A DNA stretch of 64,000 nt, taken from Microbacterium profundi. Lineage in GTDB: Bacteria > Actinomycetota > Actinomycetes > Actinomycetales > Microbacteriaceae. Location of the stretch: NCBI RefSeq assembly GCF_000763375.1, contig NZ_JPSY01000003.1:62001-126000 (forward strand), read 5' to 3'. The position numbers were made by a program, and so were the translations under genes. Position 1 is the first letter of the stretch, and the number at the start of each line of letters is the position of its first letter. The notes under the pieces were generated by a model that was given only the letters and a program-made list of their open reading frames with translations, did not search any database and was not told the origin of the DNA. Positions 27,490 through 37,072 of the stretch are shown here, one piece after another.

Positions 27490-28329
27490 TCACAATCTCG
27501 CGGCGTGGATCGCGGTCACCAGCAGCGCGCGTGCACCGATCGCGTAGAGGTCGTCCATCACCTGGTTTATACCAGTGCGGGGCAGCATGACGCGGACGGC
27601 GACCCACTTCGGATCCTGAAGCGGCGAGATGGTCGGCGATTCGCGACCGGATGCGATGGCCGTGGCCTTCTCGATCAACTCGCCGGGGAGGTCGTAGTCG
27701 AGCAGCACGTACTGGCGTGCCACGATGACGCCGCGGAGGCGGCGCAGAAGCCGTTCGGTGCCGTCCGCGTCACCTGGACGGCTGATCAGCACGGCCTCGG
27801 ACTCGATGATGACGGGTCCGAAGATCTCGAGGCCGGCCTGACGAAGGGTGGTGCCGGTCTCGACGACGTCGGCGATGGCATCGGCGACGCCGAGCTGCAC
27901 GGCGGATTCCACTGCGCCGTCGAGCGGCACGAGCGTCGCCTCGACGCCGTGCTCACGCAGGAACGCGTCGACGAGGCCAGGGTACGAGGATGCGACCCGC
28001 ACCCCGGCGAGATCCTCGATCGTGCTGTAACGGCCGGCGGGCGCCGCGAAACGGAAGGTCGAGCGGGCGAAGCCGAGGGCCTGCACCTCGCGCGCCTGCT
28101 CCGGGGCGTCGCGCAGCAGATCGCGGCCGGTGATCCCGACGTCGAGAGCGCCGGAGGCGACGTAGATCGCGATGTCGCGCGGACGGAGGAAGAAGAACTC
28201 GACGTCGTTGCCGGCGTCGATCACGTGCAGGGTCTTGGAGTCTCGGCGTCCGGCGTAGCCGGCTTCGGCGAGCATCTCGGCGGCGGTCTCGGCGAGCGAG
28301 CCCTTGTTCGGAACAGCAATGCGCAGCAT
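27490..28329 (-). CDS. hisG: ATP phosphoribosyltransferase (long form)
   Basis: A 279-residue first enzyme of histidine synthesis, joining ATP and PRPP. It starts [25 protein letters not shown]. The PRPP-binding region is near [23 protein letters not shown]. The extra C-terminal ~75 residues ([30 protein letters not shown]) form the ACT-like regulatory domain of long-form HisG, which binds histidine for feedback inhibition. Confidence 0.96.
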   Translation of the reverse strand: MLRIAVPNKGSLAETAAEMLAEAGYAGRRDSKTLHVIDAGNDVEFFFLRPRDIAIYVASGALDVGITGRDLLRDAPEQAREVQALGFARSTFRFAAPAGRYSTIEDLAGVRVASSYPGLVDAFLREHGVEATLVPLDGAVESAVQLGVADAIADVVETGTTLRQAGLEIFGPVIIESEAVLISRPGDADGTERLLRRLRGVIVARQYVLLDYDLPGELIEKATAIASGRESPTISPLQDPKWVAVRVMLPRTGINQVMDDLYAIGARALLVTAIHAARL

Positions 28330-28366
28330 GGGGAGCTTTCAGATCAGAGGAAGGGGACGGTGCGCA

Positions 28367-28630
28367 TCAGAGATGTCGGTACACGTCCTCGAGGCTGAGC
28401 CCCTTCGCGATCATCATCACCTGCACGTGGTACAGCAGCTGGGAGATCTCCTCCGCAGCCTCGGCGTCGGATTCGTATTCGGAGGCCATCCACACCTCTG
28501 CGGCCTCTTCCACGATCTTCTTCCCGATCGTGTGCACGCCGCCGTCGAGTTCAGCGACAGTGCCGGAGCCTGCAGGGCGGGTCTCGGCCTTGGCACTGAG
28601 CTCAGCGAACAGCTCGTCGAAAGTCTTCAC
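28367..28630 (-). CDS. hisE: phosphoribosyl-ATP pyrophosphatase
   Basis: An 87-residue helical MazG-like enzyme hydrolysing phosphoribosyl-ATP to phosphoribosyl-AMP. The metal-binding acidic residues are in [15 protein letters not shown] and [15 protein letters not shown]. It ends DVYRHL, as family members do. The GTG start overlaps the rpe stop (GTGA). Confidence 0.96.
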   Translation of the reverse strand: MKTFDELFAELSAKAETRPAGSGTVAELDGGVHTIGKKIVEEAAEVWMASEYESDAEAAEEISQLLYHVQVMMIAKGLSLEDVYRHL

Positions 28631-29307
28631 GATCCAAGGTTAGCGGCTCGCGCGCGCTCTCGAAGCCCGGCGATGGCCGCTTCGATGTCGGTCGCACCGT
28701 ACACGGCGGATCCGGCGACGAAGGTGTCAGCACCGGCCGCGGCGGCCTGGGCGATCGTGTCGTCGGCGATGCCGCCGTCGACCTGGAACCACACGTCGGA
28801 TCCGCGACGTCGTGCCTCATCCGCGAGCGCGCGCAGCTTCGGCATCGTCTCGGCCATGAAGCCCTGTCCGCCGAAACCCGGTTCGACGGTCATCACGAGG
28901 ATCTGATCGAACTCGTCGAAGAGTTCGTAGAGGCTCTCCCCATCGGTGCCGGGCTTGAGCGCGATCCCGGCGCGGGCACCGATCGAACGCAGCCTGCGGG
29001 CGAGGGCGACCGGGTCGGTTGCGGCCTCGAGATGGAACGTGACGCTCGCGGCGCCGAGCTCGGCGTACTCGGGCGCCCAGCGATCCGGGTCGGTGATCAT
29101 CAGATGCACGTCGAGCGGGATCGGACTCGTCGCCTGGATGCGTTCGACCATCTGGGTCCCGAAGGTGAGATTCGGCACGAAGTGGTTGTCCATCACATCG
29201 ACGTGCGCGTAGTCGGCTGCCGCGATGCGGGCGAGATCCGCCTGCATGTTGACGAAATCGGCTGCGAGGATGCTGGGGTTGATGCGGGGAGCTGCAGGAA
29301 GACTCAT
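28627..29307 (-). CDS. rpe: ribulose-phosphate 3-epimerase
   Basis: A 226-residue TIM barrel interconverting ribulose 5-phosphate and xylulose 5-phosphate. It shows [13 protein letters not shown], the metal-binding [43 protein letters not shown] and VDGGIADDT with the second catalytic Asp. The ATG at 29307 ([12 protein letters not shown]) overlaps the rsmB stop (ATGA); a longer reading would overlap rsmB without family support. Confidence 0.96.
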   Translation of the reverse strand: MSLPAAPRINPSILAADFVNMQADLARIAAADYAHVDVMDNHFVPNLTFGTQMVERIQATSPIPLDVHLMITDPDRWAPEYAELGAASVTFHLEAATDPVALARRLRSIGARAGIALKPGTDGESLYELFDEFDQILVMTVEPGFGGQGFMAETMPKLRALADEARRRGSDVWFQVDGGIADDTIAQAAAAGADTFVAGSAVYGATDIEAAIAGLRERARAANLGS

Positions 29308-30782
29308 CTGATCATTCTCCCGGATGCATCGCTGCGCTGGAGCAGCGCGAGGAACATCGCATCGGTGCCGTGTCGATGCGGCCACAGCTGTACGCGGCCG
29401 CTTCCGTCGGATGCGAGGTCGAGCGGGCTCTGCACCACGCCGGAGAGCACGCCGGCGGCATCCAGTTCGATGACGTCCTCACGCGTGCGCAGCACCTCGC
29501 TCACCACGCCGGAGGTCTCTGCGAGATGCGGTGAGCACGTGACGTAGGCGACGATGCCGCCCGGTGCGAGGGCGTCGAGGGCTCCGGCGAGCAGCTGCTC
29601 CTGCAGCGGGACGAGTTCGGCGACGTCGGCGGGGCTCTTGCGCCAGCGCGCCTCCGGTCGTCTGCGCAGCGCGCCGAGGCCGGTGCACGGCGCGTCGACG
29701 AGGATGCGGTCGTAGTGTCCGCGGCTCGCGGCGGTGAGGCCTCGTCCGTCCTCCTCGTGGACGGTGACCTCACCCGGTACGGCCTTCAGGGCGTTGCGCA
29801 CCAGCCGTGCACGTGTCGGCACGACCTCGTTCGCCTCAAGAGTCACGTCGTGCTGCCGGGCGATCGCGGCGAGAAGCGCCGTCTTGCCGCCGGGACCGGC
29901 GCAGAGATCGAGCCACTGCTCCCCCGCCCTGATCGGTGCGGCGCCGGCGAGTGCGAGTGCGACCAGTTGCGAGCCCTCGTCCTGCACGCGCACCGTGCCG
30001 CCGGATGCGGCGATGATCGTGTGCGGGTCTCCACCGGGAGATCCGAACGCGGTGGGCGCATAAGGCCTGGCGGGGGTGCCGCGCTCGGCCAGCCCGGGTA
30101 GCGCGACCAGGGTGACCTCCGGCGAGACGTTGTCGGCCTCGAGCAGCGCCTCGAGCTCTTCTTCGCGGCTCTCGGCGGCGAGGGCGCGGCGCAGCGCGCG
30201 GATGATCCAGACCGGATGCGCCGTGCGCAGACCGAGACGTTCATCGTCAGAGCGTGCTTCGCTCTCGATGCGCTCCTGCCATTGACCGGGTGTGTCGCGT
30301 GAGATGCGACGGAGCACGGCGTTCGCGAAGCCGGAGGCGCCTCTGCCCGATTCGGCCGTCACGAGATTCACGGATTCGTTGACGGCTGCATGCGATGCGA
30401 CCCGGGTCGCGAGCAGCTGATGCGTCGCGAGTCGCAGCGCGTCGAGGACGGCCTCGTCGATGTCATCGATCGAGCGGCCGGCCGCCGCGGCGATGATGGC
30501 GTCATAGGTGCCGCGCCGGCGGAGGGTGCCGTAGGTCAGCTCGGTGGCGAGGGCGGCGTCCTGAGGGCTCAGCGCGGCGTCCGCGATGGCGGACGGCAGC
30601 AGCAGGTTCGCGTACGCATCGGATCCGCTGACAGCGCGCAGCACGTCGTACGCGACACGGCGTGCCGGCTGCACGGTGCGGGAACTCCTCGGTGACCGCT
30701 GGGGCTCGGAGGACTGGCGCCGCGAGACACCTCGATCCTTCGCGCCCGGCAGCCGGCTCTCTCGCCTCTTCGCAGCGCTCAT
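29304..30782 (-). CDS. rsmB: 16S rRNA (cytosine-5) methyltransferase, RsmB/NOP family
   Basis: A 492-residue RNA m5C methyltransferase. The N-terminal ~45 residues are basic and disordered. A NusB-like RNA-binding domain follows (ARRVAYDVLRAVSGSDAYANLLLP ... FANAVLRRI). The SAM-dependent domain has LDLCAGPGGKTALLA, and the two catalytic Cys are in DAPCTGLGALRRRPEARW and AYVTCSPH. The ATG at 30782 overlaps the fmt stop (ATGA). Confidence 0.93.
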   Translation of the reverse strand: MSAAKRRESRLPGAKDRGVSRRQSSEPQRSPRSSRTVQPARRVAYDVLRAVSGSDAYANLLLPSAIADAALSPQDAALATELTYGTLRRRGTYDAIIAAAAGRSIDDIDEAVLDALRLATHQLLATRVASHAAVNESVNLVTAESGRGASGFANAVLRRISRDTPGQWQERIESEARSDDERLGLRTAHPVWIIRALRRALAAESREEELEALLEADNVSPEVTLVALPGLAERGTPARPYAPTAFGSPGGDPHTIIAASGGTVRVQDEGSQLVALALAGAAPIRAGEQWLDLCAGPGGKTALLAAIARQHDVTLEANEVVPTRARLVRNALKAVPGEVTVHEEDGRGLTAASRGHYDRILVDAPCTGLGALRRRPEARWRKSPADVAELVPLQEQLLAGALDALAPGGIVAYVTCSPHLAETSGVVSEVLRTREDVIELDAAGVLSGVVQSPLDLASDGSGRVQLWPHRHGTDAMFLALLQRSDASGRMIR

Positions 30783-31732
30783 GCGCCGGCCCGGATCGTG
30801 TCGTCGCCTGTCGGGACAGAGCCGGCCCGTGCCGGGGCACGGAAGCCGCGCCACCAGTCCGTCGCGTTCATCGGCGCCTTCCCGGCCGGCTGCACGCGCC
30901 GGACCTCCAACGGTGTGGTCGCAGTGCCGATGAGCAGCGCCTGCTTGGTCGCGGCGATCTCGCCGGGTGACAGCGGTTCGGCGTCGTCGGCGGGGTGGGC
31001 CTCGATCAGTTTGAGACGCACGCCGGCGACGGTCGTGTGCGCACCGGGCTCCGGCGTGACACCGCGGAACCGTGCGTAGACGGCCTCCACGGGCTGCACC
31101 CAATCCAGCAGGCCGTCCTCGAGCGTGAGTTTCGGCGCCGACGAGGCTTCGCCCTCCTGCGGCAGGGGGACGGCGGTCCCGTCGGCGATGCCGGCCACGA
31201 CCTCGGCCGTGAGGCCGGCACCGTCGTCAGCGAGCACCTCGAGCGCGATGTCGGCGTTGGCGTCGGACTGCAGCGGCACAGGTCGCGAGGCGAACAGGTC
31301 ACCGGCATCCAGCGCGGGAACGAGCCGGAACACGCTCACGCCCAACTCCGGGTCCCCGGCGATGAGCGCACGCTGAACGGGCGCCGCACCGCGCCAGGCG
31401 GGCAGCAGCGAGAAGTGCAGGTTGATCCAGCCGTGCTCCGGAGTCGACAGCAGCGGCTCGCGGACGAGTCCGCCGTATGCCACGATCACGCCGAGCTCGG
31501 GTCGAAGTGCCGCGATGCGGCCGGTCGCCTCGTCATCCAGACGTGCGGCCTTGATGACCGGCAGCCCCAGCTGCTCCGCAGCCTGCGCGACGGGCGACGG
31601 CGTCAGCACCCGCTTGCGCCCGAGCGGCGCATCGGGGCGCGTCACGACGGCCAGGATCTCGTGCTCAAGCGCGAGCGTGCGCAGAGTGGGAATGGCGGCG
31701 GCAGGAGTGCCGGCGAAGACGAGTCTCATCAA
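30779..31732 (-). CDS. fmt: methionyl-tRNA formyltransferase
   Basis: A 317-residue enzyme that formylates initiator Met-tRNA. It starts MMRLVFAGTPAAAIPTLRTL. Its formyltransferase core has INLHFSLLPAWRGAAPVQRAL, with the Asn/His catalytic pair, and the SVFRLVPALDAGD region. The C-terminal OB-like tRNA-binding domain covers about residues 210-310. The gene lies between priA and rsmB, a common order in bacteria. Confidence 0.96.
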   Translation of the reverse strand: MMRLVFAGTPAAAIPTLRTLALEHEILAVVTRPDAPLGRKRVLTPSPVAQAAEQLGLPVIKAARLDDEATGRIAALRPELGVIVAYGGLVREPLLSTPEHGWINLHFSLLPAWRGAAPVQRALIAGDPELGVSVFRLVPALDAGDLFASRPVPLQSDANADIALEVLADDGAGLTAEVVAGIADGTAVPLPQEGEASSAPKLTLEDGLLDWVQPVEAVYARFRGVTPEPGAHTTVAGVRLKLIEAHPADDAEPLSPGEIAATKQALLIGTATTPLEVRRVQPAGKAPMNATDWWRGFRAPARAGSVPTGDDTIRAGA

Positions 31733-31754
31733 GGTTCTCCGGAAGGGATGGGTG

Positions 31755-33695
31755 TCACAGCTCAGGATCGAGGATATCGAGCCGAAGCGAGAGTGGGCTG
31801 CGGTTGCTCTGGCCCCGTCCGCGGCGACGCTTCACCGCCTCTGCCACCACCGCGGCACGAAGAGTGGCGGCCACGGTGGCTCCGGCGGCGTATCCGAAGC
31901 GCACCAGCGCGCGCACTCGTCCCTCGTCGGTCGCGATCGGAACCGGGCCAAGGATCGCGTCCGACGGAAGCGGCAGCTCGTCAAGCGCGGCCAGCGCACG
32001 ATCGACGGAGTCGGGCAGCCCCTCGACGAGCGCGACGCGAGCGGCCGGCGGCATGTGCAGCGGGGCACGCTCGGCGAGCTCGGAACGCGCGTAACCGGCC
32101 TGATTCCAGGTCGCCAATGCCCTCCCCACCGGGCCATCGACGCCCACGAGGTGGATCGGAGCACCGGGGGCTGCGAGGGCCGCGGCGTTCGACCACCACC
32201 GCAGGCAGGACTCGCCGACACGCAGATCGGGTGCCTGCAGCATCCGAGAGCCGTCCAGCAGCACGACAGCACGATAGCCGCCGTCGGCGACGGGTTCCGC
32301 GCCGCGCGTCGCGACGACCAGCGCGGGCTTGTCGGACACCGTCTCGACAGGATGGGCGCCGTCGGCGATGATGACCCGCACGCCGGGGAACGCGCGTCCG
32401 AGCTCGTCTGCAGTGCGCTCACTGCCCGAGGAAGCGAGTCGCAGCTTCGTCGACGAGCACGAAGGGCAGGTCCATGCACGTGCGGAGCGCCCGCACCACC
32501 CGCATACCGGCACTGCCCCGCGATGCCGCGCACCGAGCGGGCCTCCGCAGGGCACGCAGCGCGCCGGAGCACGGCAGTCGGCGCACACCAGACTCGGTGA
32601 GAACCCCGGGCGGGAGACCTGCACCAGCACCGGGCCCTCCTCGGTGGCCCTGCGCGCGCTGGCGAAGGCACTGGAATGCACACGCTGCGTCGGCTGCTCC
32701 ATCTCCTGCGGCGTGCTCAGCACGACTTTGGGCAGCACGCGCCGAGTGGCGTGGATGTCGTTCATCCAACCGCGGGCGACCAGGCGTTCGGCGTCCGTCG
32801 TACGGGTGTGCCCCGCCAGCAGCAGTGCAGAGCCCTCCTGCTCCTGGCGCAGCAGCGCGGCATCGCGTGCGTGCACGTACGGGGCGAGCTGCTCGCCGAG
32901 CAGCGGATCGCCGTCATCCCAGATCGCCACGAGCCCCGCCTGCACCGGTGCGTAGACGGCCGAGCGATTGCCGACGACGACGCAAGGGGCGTCCTCCAGT
33001 GTGCGGAGGAAACCGCGATAGCGGTCGGGGTTGGACTGGCGGGAGTCGTATCGCACGATCGCCTCAGCGGGAAGCAGGGTGTCCAGCGCACTGAGGAGCC
33101 TGTCCAGGTCGCGGTGGTCGGGCACGACGAGGATCGTCGAGCGCCCGGATGCCAGCATCCGCGTCGCGGTCGCCGCGAGCAGTTCCGTCCAGCGCAGCAC
33201 ACCGTCACGGATGCCGGGGATCGCCTCGACGGCGCCGCGATGCCCGGCCCCGAGCAGCTCATCGAGATCGGTGTACTCCGCCAGTACGGCATCCGCGCGC
33301 TCGATCGCGTCCGCGGTCACCGATGGAGCCTCTGCGTCGGCCTTCCACGCCTTCTCGACGCGCACCTGACGTTTCGGGATGACCAGGCGGAGGATGTCGC
33401 TGGCGGATCCGGCCGCACGATCGGCTGTTCTGCGGGCCAGGCGATAGAGCCGCTCCGGCAGCACGGCGGCTGTGGAGACCACGGCTTCGACGGTCGAAAG
33501 CGGACGCTCGGCGTCGTCCTCCTCCGCGACCTCGACCACATAGGCGTCGACCATGCGGCCGGCGGTGCGCAGCGGTACGCGCACACGCACACCGATCGGC
33601 ACGTCGCCGAGCTCTTCCGGCAGCGTGTAGTCGAAGAGTCGATCCAGCTGCGGCAGCGGGGAATCAAGGAGAACCCGCGCGATGCGCCGACTCAA
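31755..33695 (-). CDS. priA: primosomal protein N' (PriA), Walker-A-less
   Basis: A 646-residue actinobacterial PriA for replication restart. The 3' DNA-binding domain begins ARVLLDSPLPQLDRLFDYTLPEEL. The zinc-binding Cys pairs are in CADCRAPARCVPCGG and CGWCGRSARAWTCPSC. The helicase GxGKT motif is absent: LLGAGHRGAVEAIPGI stands where it would be. The protein is probably not an active helicase, as inferred for other actinobacteria. No ATG or GTG is available in frame between metK and the first domain. I chose the TTG at 33695, with GGAG seven bases upstream. Confidence 0.9.
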   Translation of the reverse strand: MSRRIARVLLDSPLPQLDRLFDYTLPEELGDVPIGVRVRVPLRTAGRMVDAYVVEVAEEDDAERPLSTVEAVVSTAAVLPERLYRLARRTADRAAGSASDILRLVIPKRQVRVEKAWKADAEAPSVTADAIERADAVLAEYTDLDELLGAGHRGAVEAIPGIRDGVLRWTELLAATATRMLASGRSTILVVPDHRDLDRLLSALDTLLPAEAIVRYDSRQSNPDRYRGFLRTLEDAPCVVVGNRSAVYAPVQAGLVAIWDDGDPLLGEQLAPYVHARDAALLRQEQEGSALLLAGHTRTTDAERLVARGWMNDIHATRRVLPKVVLSTPQEMEQPTQRVHSSAFASARRATEEGPVLVQVSRPGFSPSLVCADCRAPARCVPCGGPLGARHRGAVPVCGWCGRSARAWTCPSCSSTKLRLASSGSERTADELGRAFPGVRVIIADGAHPVETVSDKPALVVATRGAEPVADGGYRAVVLLDGSRMLQAPDLRVGESCLRWWSNAAALAAPGAPIHLVGVDGPVGRALATWNQAGYARSELAERAPLHMPPAARVALVEGLPDSVDRALAALDELPLPSDAILGPVPIATDEGRVRALVRFGYAAGATVAATLRAAVVAEAVKRRRGRGQSNRSPLSLRLDILDPEL

Positions 33696-33738
33696 CTGCG
33701 CGCTCCGTGCGTGGGCATCCGCGCCCCGCGCCCGGACA

Positions 33739-34935
33739 TCAGAGTCCGGCTGCGCGGCGGAGCTCGTCGGCGCGGTCCGTGCGCTCCCAGGTGAAGTCCG
33801 CGAGCTCACGGCCGAAGTGACCGTACGCCGCGGTCTGGCGGTAGATCGGGCGCAGCAGATCGAGCTCTTCGATGATCGCCTGCGGCCGCAGGTCGAACAC
33901 CTGACGGATGGCGTCGGTGATGACCTCGTCCGAGACCTTGCCGGTGCCGAATGTCTCGACGTAGAGCCCCACAGGACGCGCGACGCCGATCGCGTAAGCG
34001 ACCTGCACCTCGAGCCGCTCGGCGAGGCCTGCGGCGACGGCGTTCTTCGCGACCCAGCGCATGGCGTAGGCGCCGGAACGATCGACCTTCGACGGGTCCT
34101 TGCCGCTGAACGCGCCACCGCCGTGGCGCGCCGCGCCTCCGTACGTGTCGATGATGATCTTGCGACCGGTCAGTCCGGCGTCGCCCTTGGGCCCACCCGT
34201 GACGAAGGGACCGGCGGGGTTGATGAAATACCGCTCATCAGAAGGCATCTCGAGGCCGGTGCCCTCGAGCACAGGATCGATGACGAGCCGTCGCACCTGC
34301 TCCTTGAGCTCGTCCTGCGAGATGTCGGGGTGGTGCTGCGTCGAGAGCACGACGGCGTCGATGGTCTTGGGCGTGAAGCCTTCGTAGCCGAGCGTGACCT
34401 GCGTCTTGCCGTCGGGGCGCAGGTAGGCGAGTTCGCCGGAGCGACGCACCGCGGTGAGACGCTCGGCGATGCGGTGCGCCGTGTGGCCGGCCATCGGCAT
34501 GAGCTCGGGCGTCTCGATCGTCGCGAAGCCGAACATGATGCCCTGATCGCCCGCGCCCAACCCGTCGAGCGCGTCGACCGAACTGCCGTCGCGCTGCTCC
34601 TGCGCCTGATCCACCCCGTGTGCGATGTCGCTGGACTGCTCCCCCACCGAGACGCTGACGCCGCACGAGTCGCCGTCGAAGCCGGTCTCGCTCGAGGTGT
34701 AGCCGATCCCGTTGACCACCTGACGGACGATCGTGGGGATGTCGACGTACGCCTCGGTGCGGATCTCGCCCGCGACATGCACCAGGCCCGTCGTGACGAG
34801 GGTCTCCACAGCGACGCGAGAGCCGGTGTCCTGGGCGATCAGACCATCGAGGATGCTGTCCGAGATCTGGTCGCAGATCTTGTCGGGGTGCCCCTCGGTG
34901 ACGGACTCAGAGGTGAAAAGGCGCAGCGCGCTCAT
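33739..34935 (-). CDS. metK: S-adenosylmethionine synthetase
   Basis: A 398-residue enzyme making SAM from ATP and methionine. It shows [19 protein letters not shown], the ATP site [12 protein letters not shown] and the phosphate-binding loop [19 protein letters not shown]. The ATG at 34935 ([11 protein letters not shown]) is chosen. A GTG at 34953 overlapping the rpoZ stop would add six residues but has no ribosome site. No SAM riboswitch is possible at the 5' end because rpoZ abuts it. Confidence 0.97.
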   Translation of the reverse strand: MSALRLFTSESVTEGHPDKICDQISDSILDGLIAQDTGSRVAVETLVTTGLVHVAGEIRTEAYVDIPTIVRQVVNGIGYTSSETGFDGDSCGVSVSVGEQSSDIAHGVDQAQEQRDGSSVDALDGLGAGDQGIMFGFATIETPELMPMAGHTAHRIAERLTAVRRSGELAYLRPDGKTQVTLGYEGFTPKTIDAVVLSTQHHPDISQDELKEQVRRLVIDPVLEGTGLEMPSDERYFINPAGPFVTGGPKGDAGLTGRKIIIDTYGGAARHGGGAFSGKDPSKVDRSGAYAMRWVAKNAVAAGLAERLEVQVAYAIGVARPVGLYVETFGTGKVSDEVITDAIRQVFDLRPQAIIEELDLLRPIYRQTAAYGHFGRELADFTWERTDRADELRRAAGL

Positions 34936-34949
34936 CGAGGAAGCCGCCT

Positions 34950-35207
34950 TCACTCAGCGTGGCGAAGGCGAAGCTTGTCCTCGTTGATCTCGTGGAGTGC
35001 GATGGTGAGCGGCTTGTCCTCGACCGACGAGTCCACCAGCGGTCCGACGTTGTCGAACAGGTTGCCCTCGTGGAGGTCGGCGTAGTAGTCGTTGATCTGA
35101 CGCGCGCGCTTGGACGCGTAGATGACCAGCTCGTACTTCGACTCGACGCGGTCGAGCAGGTTGTCGATCGGCGGGTCGATGATGCCCTTGGTGTGGTGTC
35201 CGGCCAT
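34950..35207 (-). CDS. rpoZ: RNA polymerase omega subunit
   Basis: An 85-residue omega subunit that helps assemble RNA polymerase around beta'. The core motif is [31 protein letters not shown], where ASKRARQIN is diagnostic. The ATG follows a strong ribosome site (GGAGGTCCCACC). It lies between gmk and metK, the standard actinobacterial order. Confidence 0.95.
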   Translation of the reverse strand: MAGHHTKGIIDPPIDNLLDRVESKYELVIYASKRARQINDYYADLHEGNLFDNVGPLVDSSVEDKPLTIALHEINEDKLRLRHAE

Positions 35208-35266
35208 GGTGGGACCTCCAGATCAGGCGACGGGTTCGTCGCGAAGTCGAATCGGCGGGCGCGCGA

Positions 35267-35323
35267 CCCTTCGACAAGCTCAGGGCCCTTCGACAGGCTC
35301 GCGACCCTTCGACAGGCTCAGGG
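35267..35323. repeat. three tandem copies of a dispersed 19-bp palindromic repeat
   Basis: CCCTTCGACAAGCTCAGGG (35267-35285), then CCCTTCGACAGGCTC followed by GCGA (35286-35304), then CCCTTCGACAGGCTCAGGG (35305-35323) stand head to tail in the gmk-rpoZ gap. Each unit is an imperfect inverted repeat (CCCT...AGGG). The same unit is known as a dispersed intergenic repeat in many high-GC genomes. Here it lies inside an operon, where a hairpin could affect transcript stability. Confidence 0.85.
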
Positions 35324-35328
35324 ATCGC

Positions 35329-36234
35329 TCAGCGCGCAGTCGCCTCAGACAATTCTACGACCTCGCGAGCGGCAGTGGCGACGTCCTCGTTCACAATCCG
35401 GTAATCGAACTCGCTCTGAGCAGCCAATTCGACCTTGGCGGTGCGCAGTCTGCGGGCGCGTTCCTCGTCGTCCTCGGTGCCTCGGCCGACCAGCCGATCC
35501 ACCAGTTCGTCCCACGACGGAGGCAGCAGGAAGATGAGCGTCGCAGACGGTTCTGCGGCATGCACCTGGCGCGCTCCCTGCAGATCGATCTCGAGAAGCA
35601 CGGTCTTGCCTTCGGAGAGAGCCTTGTCGATCGGCGCGCGCGGCGTGCCGTAGCGAGAGCGATTGTGGACGACCGCGTACTCGAGCAGCGCCCCCTCGGC
35701 GATCAGCCGATCGAACTCGGCGTCGTCGACGAAGAAGTAGTGCACTCCGTCGATCTCGCCCGGGCGCGGCGGCCTGGTGGTCGCGGACACCGAGAGGTGG
35801 ATCTCCGGGTGGTTCTCGCGGATGTGCGCTGCGACCGTGCCCTTGCCGACCGCCGTGGGACCGGCGAGCACCAGCAGCCGACTCCGCCCGGACCGTGGCG
35901 TCTGCGCGGGAAAGCGTTCATCGAGCCAGCGCTGAAGTGTCACGCGCTGGCGCACTCCGAGCCCGCCGAGCCGCTTCACCGGCGAGATGTCGAGTTCGGC
36001 GAGGATGCGATCGCGCTTGCCGACGCCGATGGCAGGCAGCGCGAGCAGGAAATCGGTGATGCGCATGGATCCGGCGACGGATTCCGCGTCGTCGAACGCC
36101 TGCGCCGTAATGCTCTGCGGGGCGACGACGCGCATGGTCAGATCGCGTTTGAGGGCGGCTCTGGCGCGGCGCCGTTCGACGGCTCGACGTGCCGCGGCGG
36201 CGCGATCGACCTCGGGAACCTTGCGGTCAGACAT
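35329..36234 (-). CDS. gmk: guanylate kinase fused to actinobacterial IHF (mIHF) domain
   Basis: A 301-residue two-domain protein. Residues 1-110 match the actinobacterial integration host factor: a basic helix (AAAARRAVERRRARAALKRDL), a linker helix, then the helix-two-turn-helix DNA-binding segment (MRITDFLLALPAIGVGKRDRILAELDI, RLGGLGVRQ). Residues 118-301 are a full guanylate kinase (GMP to GDP): P-loop GPTAVGKGT at 125-133, SATTRPPRPGEIDGVHYFFV, and the lid region RYGTPRAPI. In most actinobacteria mIHF and gmk are adjacent separate genes. Here one start and one frame cover both. It overlaps pyrF by eight bases. Confidence 0.93.
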   Translation of the reverse strand: MSDRKVPEVDRAAAARRAVERRRARAALKRDLTMRVVAPQSITAQAFDDAESVAGSMRITDFLLALPAIGVGKRDRILAELDISPVKRLGGLGVRQRVTLQRWLDERFPAQTPRSGRSRLLVLAGPTAVGKGTVAAHIRENHPEIHLSVSATTRPPRPGEIDGVHYFFVDDAEFDRLIAEGALLEYAVVHNRSRYGTPRAPIDKALSEGKTVLLEIDLQGARQVHAAEPSATLIFLLPPSWDELVDRLVGRGTEDDEERARRLRTAKVELAAQSEFDYRIVNEDVATAAREVVELSEATAR

Positions 36235-37072
36235 TCAGTGCCTCCCGGTACTCGGCGGTGCGTGCATCGATCGTCGAGGCGATCGCGTCCGGACCGGCGG
36301 AGAGGATGCTGCGACTCTCCGATGCGATGACCATCCAGGCGTGCGCGCCGAATCGTGCACGAAGATCTGCGGGACCCGCGCCCTGCGCGCCGAAGCCGGG
36401 GCTGAGGATGGGGGTGGCGGGGGTGAACTCGGCGAGGCCGGCATCCGCCCAGTCCACCGTCGCGCCGATCACGAAACCGAGGCTCGCCCATTCGCCTTCC
36501 GGTGTCGACCGGGCGTTGCGTGCGCTGACATCGGCGATGATCGCGGCCGAGACGCTCCGGTCGTCCGCCGCACGTGCACGCTGCACGGTCGCAGCCTCGG
36601 GGTTGCTCGTCGCGGCGAGCACGAAGACGCCCTTGCCGGCTTCTTCGGCGAGAGCGAAGGTGCTCGCCAGTGAGCCGACACCGAGGAACGGGTTCACCGT
36701 GAGCGCATCCGCCTCGAGCGGCGAACCGGGGGTGAACCACGCCGCGGCATATGCGTCCATCGTCGTGTCGATGTCACCGCGCTTCGCGTCGGCGATCACG
36801 ACGAGACCCGCGTCGCGCGCTGCGGTGAGCACGTCTTCGAGCGCGGCGAACCCCGCGGAACCGAAGCGTTCGAAGAACGACACCTGCGGCTTCACGAATC
36901 CCACTCGTTCTGCCGCAGCATCCACTGTTCGCAGACCTAGTTCGCGCACGCCGGCGGCAGAATCCGCCAGTCCCCAGGACATCAGCAATGCCTGGTGCGG
37001 GTCGATGCCGACGCAGAGCGGACCATGGGCGCCAAGTGCAGCCCTGACGCGCTCACCGAAGCGCTCGGTCAT
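36227..37072 (-). CDS. pyrF: orotidine-5'-phosphate decarboxylase (type 2)
   Basis: A 281-residue enzyme making UMP from OMP. It has the long actinobacterial type 2 layout: [13 protein letters not shown] at the start and the catalytic Lys-Asp array in [50 protein letters not shown] and [15 protein letters not shown] also match. Its start overlaps the carB stop by four bases. Confidence 0.96.
   Translation of the reverse strand: MTERFGERVRAALGAHGPLCVGIDPHQALLMSWGLADSAAGVRELGLRTVDAAAERVGFVKPQVSFFERFGSAGFAALEDVLTAARDAGLVVIADAKRGDIDTTMDAYAAAWFTPGSPLEADALTVNPFLGVGSLASTFALAEEAGKGVFVLAATSNPEAATVQRARAADDRSVSAAIIADVSARNARSTPEGEWASLGFVIGATVDWADAGLAEFTPATPILSPGFGAQGAGPADLRARFGAHAWMVIASESRSILSAGPDAIASTIDARTAEYREALNV

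Noticed and set aside
34936..35266. SAM riboswitch upstream of metK
   Set aside because: The metK start abuts the rpoZ coding sequence, and the space upstream of rpoZ holds only the short repeats and a normal ribosome site.
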